Origin: Papilionanthe hookeriana x Papilionanthe teres
Taxonomy: Eukaryota; Streptophyta; Magnoliopsida; Asparagales; Orchidaceae
NCBI GenBank assembly: GCA_022702705.1
Contig: CM040439.1
Span: 31,560,930-31,624,929, forward strand
Direction: 5' to 3'
Length of the DNA stretch: 64,000 nt
The notes below the pieces were generated by a model. It was not told the DNA's origin. It was given only the letters and a program-made list of their open reading frames with translations, and made no database searches. The translations under genes were made by a program, and so were the position numbers. Below are positions 61,101-64,000 of this stretch, piece by piece (positions within the stretch are counted from its first letter, which is position 1; each line of letters starts with the position of its first letter).

Positions 61101-64000
61101 CAATCACGCCGCGACACGTACCCCTTCGGAGCCGCCGATGTTTCGCGCGGCGCCGCGTGGATAAGTAAATAATTAGGGTATTTTCTTATTTATTTAATTC
61201 CCTAAACTTCAAAAATTCATATCTCTGTGTAGAAAAATCAGAAAAATAAAATAAAAATACCCTCTTGCTCAATGAAGAGAGGAGAATAATGTGGAAAAGA
61301 AATCACTTAATTTCATCAAATATTTTATTTTTTATAATTTATTTACTCTCTCGCATTGTTTTAATTCTCCATGCATGCATACAATTCACCATGGCATGAG
61401 ACCATAGGGCTTTTGAAGCCTCCGAATTTGGGAACATTCCCCGAATTTTCCAAAGTCGCAGGCCATCCCTATGAAGAGTTCTTGATTTTTCAAGTTCATG
61501 TCACCGTTTTGGGTATTTTAATTCCAGTAAATAGCATGTTGTGAAATAAATTCTAGGAAAATTTGGTGATGTTCCTTATGACCGGAGAACCTCTAGGAAA
61601 AATAGATTTTGGCTTAGTTCATTCAGAACAACTCTAATTGGCTTAAACACCCAAAATAGGTCTTTAATTAATTAGAGTTAACCAAACATCAAATTGACTT
61701 GAAATCAATTCTCCACTAACCTTTAGGATCAGAGGAATCCACCATAAAAATTTGAGGTCAATTGGACTTGGTTAGCCCCACTAATTGGGTTGATTAAGTC
61801 ACTTAGCCATTTTAAACTTTAAAAATTCATAACTTTTAAAATACTTTTCAAAAATTCACCAAATTGGTTTTGGAGCCTCTCTGATATCAGGGGAACCCAA
61901 GAAAATTAAAATTTCAATTTTCTAAAAAAGTTGATTTTTAATAATATTTTAATATTTTTAATAATTAAAAAATAATAAAAATCACAAAAATAATAAAATT
62001 CACCAAAATGTCACATTTTGAATTTTAATCACTTAGGAACAAATCCCACATTTTTCCTAGGTCTATTTAGTGAGATATTGAATTTTAAAGTTTTAAGGTA
62101 ATTTTAAAATTAAAAAAAATGTATTTTCTAGCATTTTCACTAAAATAATTATAATAAATCATAAAAAAAATCAGAAAATTACAAAATTTGTTTCTCTGGT
62201 TTCCTTGATATCAGAGAGATTTTTGAAAAATATAAAATCCATTTTTCAACATTTATTTTATTTTTAAATTAATTAACACTCCAAAACTCAAAATAATTAT
62301 AATAAAAATAATATAATTCAAAAAATCACCAAAATTGGTCCAAGTGCTTCTCTGGTCATTAGGAATGTCCCCTAATTTTCTTAAGGACAGAAACTTTCCT
62401 TTGGTCATGTTATCAAATTTTCCTTGAAAATCTCTATTTTCCACCAAAAATAATTATATAAATAAATTAAATACAGAAAAATCACATTTTCTCCTCTCAT
62501 GTCTTTATTGACATATGAGTGAAGTCACATAAAAATTTCAAATTCATTTAAGTTCAATTTAGTGAGTTATGAAATTATTAAGCTTAAGGGGTAAAATGGT
62601 AATTAAACTTTCAACCCATAATTAAAACTTTAGGTATAAAAAAAATCAACAAGTAAAATATTTGATCTTAATCTGGTTTGGATGATTGAAATTTAAATAA
62701 TTAAAGGGTAGAAACTCATTAAACATTTTTTAAAAAAAATGATTAAACTTTAATTAAATAATAGATTAAATTTGGAAGAATAATAAAATTGGAATTATTA
62801 AAATAAGGGATATTTATTAGGAAGAGATTTATTCTTTAATTTAAAAATCCCTAAACTAATTATATCATTAACATTTAACTCTTAATTAAAATGATAACTC
62901 AAATTTAAAATATTAAAAGACTTAATTAAATCATTAAACTCTTTTAAAAAAAAAATCTCAATTAAAAAATTATTAAATTAAATTAAATTAAAAATTAAAT
63001 TAAATTAAATTTAAACAATTAAAATTAAATTAAATTAAATTAAATAATTAAATTAAATTAAATCAAATCAAATTAATTAAATAACTAAATCAAATTAAAT
63101 TAGAAACTATGATTAAACAATAAAATCAAATTCAATTAAATTAAATTAAATTAAATATAAAAACGAATACATTGAATCAACATTATTCCAAATTTAAACC
63201 CTTTAACTTAAATCAAATCATTCGAATACTAATTTACCCTTCGAAAGCTTTCGATTATTATAACTCCTAAATGGAACATCAAATGAAATGTTACCTCACT
63301 CATAGTGATATTCAAATGTCTTAGCTCACTCGAGCAAGTTAACAAGATTTGAAAACTTCGGACGATCGATTCATTTATATAATTAAACTCATTTGGACTT
63401 AAAACAATCCTGTAAATATTGAAAAGATGTTTAAGATTCTTCTTAAGCACTTCCTCAATATGATAGGATATTTATAAGAACAATCGGACTTAATTATTCT
63501 TTCGATGAAGAAAATCGTCCTCAAACAAAAAAACACAAAGAACTTAGACGTCATAGGAGATTACTAGCTATGGGATTAGAATTTGGTAAAAACCATAACC
63601 TTTCCCTTAGTTTTACCTGAGAACTTGCTTAAATATTCTAATTGTGTTTTAAGTGCAGCTTGGGATGACGGGAAGACCCTCCAGTACGCTTTTATTTTAT
63701 TGCAATCTACTTTCTCGCAATTTACATTATCGCAATTTATTTAACTCGCATCGCACTTACTTTTTCTTGCATGGTAAACAACTCGTTGCATGAAAACCCA
63801 CACCTTTAGGATAGACCCTAAAACCGAAACCAAATTAAGTTAAAAGTCATTGCAAGATAAAATTCACCGCCACAACATTTCAAAATATAAAACAACTCAA
63901 AATTTAATCACAAACGTAACACAAAACTACAATTACAACTAAATTAAAACGTCCCGTTGGATGATCGGGAATACCTCTGATGATGTAACCTACGTGTCGC
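58149..64000 (+). repeat. 3' LTR of the giant element, partial (5.85 kb visible)
   Basis: It starts TGTCGACCTC and follows the 5' LTR base for base, with small differences, to the window end; the end corresponds to about 42950 in the 5' LTR. The TATA-like element (60358), donor-like site (GTACG, 60788) and acceptor (63657) have counterparts. About 1.2 kb of LTR should continue beyond the window, followed by GACCT and the rest of block B'. High similarity between the LTRs indicates a fairly recent insertion. Many differences create or remove CG dinucleotides. Confidence 0.9.

Larger units (their letters stand above)
37116..64000 (+). mobile_element. Giant Tat/Ogre-like Ty3/gypsy element carrying an ALKBH domain (3' end off window)
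   Basis: Two long direct repeats start at 37116 and 58149 and flank a 14-kb internal region with the Ty3/gypsy domain order: Gag, protease, RT, RNase H, archaeal-type RNase H, integrase. An upstream ORF, dual RNase H, long LTRs, a large 3' non-coding region with tandem repeats and the TGGCGACTCCGCTGGGGA primer site all fit the Tat/Ogre lineage. The estimated full size is about 28 kb (21.0 kb between LTR starts plus a 7.1-kb LTR). It inserted into block B', with expected target bases GACCT at 37111-37115. An extra 3' ORF encodes an ALKBH-like domain. All proteins are interrupted in this copy. Confidence 0.85.

Overview
This is plant nuclear DNA, almost certainly from a large, transposon-rich angiosperm genome. 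The evidence is a two-exon CYP81-type cytochrome P450 gene, Ty1/copia and Ty3/gypsy elements of plant lineages (Athila-like and Tat/Ogre-like), MITEs with clean target-site duplications, and long AT-rich intergenic DNA. The species cannot be named from the sequence. The only intact gene is the P450 at 1396-3018 (+).

Layout. 1-1290 is AT-rich 5' flank. 1396-3018 is the P450, followed at once by a 184-bp foldback MITE (3097-3280). 3.5-25 kb is a graveyard of old repeats: a diverged direct-repeat pair (3.54-4.29 and 7.37-8.08 kb), LTR-like remnants with TATA boxes, an old LTR related to the giant element further on (about 11.8-15.0 kb), short tandem arrays, a hAT-type MITE with an exact 8-bp duplication (21062-21752), and an Athila-like integrase pseudogene (22.6-24.0 kb). 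A Ty1/copia element starts at 25062 (LTR, primer site, broken gag, protease-integrase and RT). It is cut off inside RT at 28658, where a long LTR-like block begins.

28659-37115 is a very unusual LTR-like block. It consists of an 80-bp tandem array packed with TTGAC(C/T) cores, a 130-bp AT-rich array, and an internal duplication in which one copy has lost the promoter segment. At 37116 a second, giant LTR element begins. Its 5' LTR is about 7.1 kb (37116 to about 44194), its internal region about 14 kb, and its 3' LTR starts at 58149 and runs off the window. The whole element would be about 28 kb. The internal order is an upstream ORF, Gag, protease, RT, RNase H, a second archaeal-type RNase H, integrase, an extra 3' ORF and an 82-86 bp tandem array. 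This is the Tat/Ogre plan.

The most striking observation is the extra ORF (53313-54742). Its C-terminal half is recognisably a plant ALKBH9-type AlkB-family 2-oxoglutarate/Fe(II) dioxygenase, the family that includes plant RNA m6A demethylases. It keeps an HxD iron motif, the distal histidine and an arginine-containing end motif. It lies on the element's sense strand between integrase and the 3' tandem array, directly after a good predicted 3' splice site, so it may be expressed from a spliced RNA. A retroelement carrying its own RNA-demethylase-like domain is the candidate novel system. In this copy it is broken by several frame changes and a stop.

A caution on reading frames: near-identical copies in this window differ repeatedly by one-base insertions that turn TG into TCG or CA into CGA, and by TG/CG swaps. 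Some frameshifts in the giant element may therefore be consensus errors at methylated sites and not real mutations. Raw reads or sister copies would settle this.
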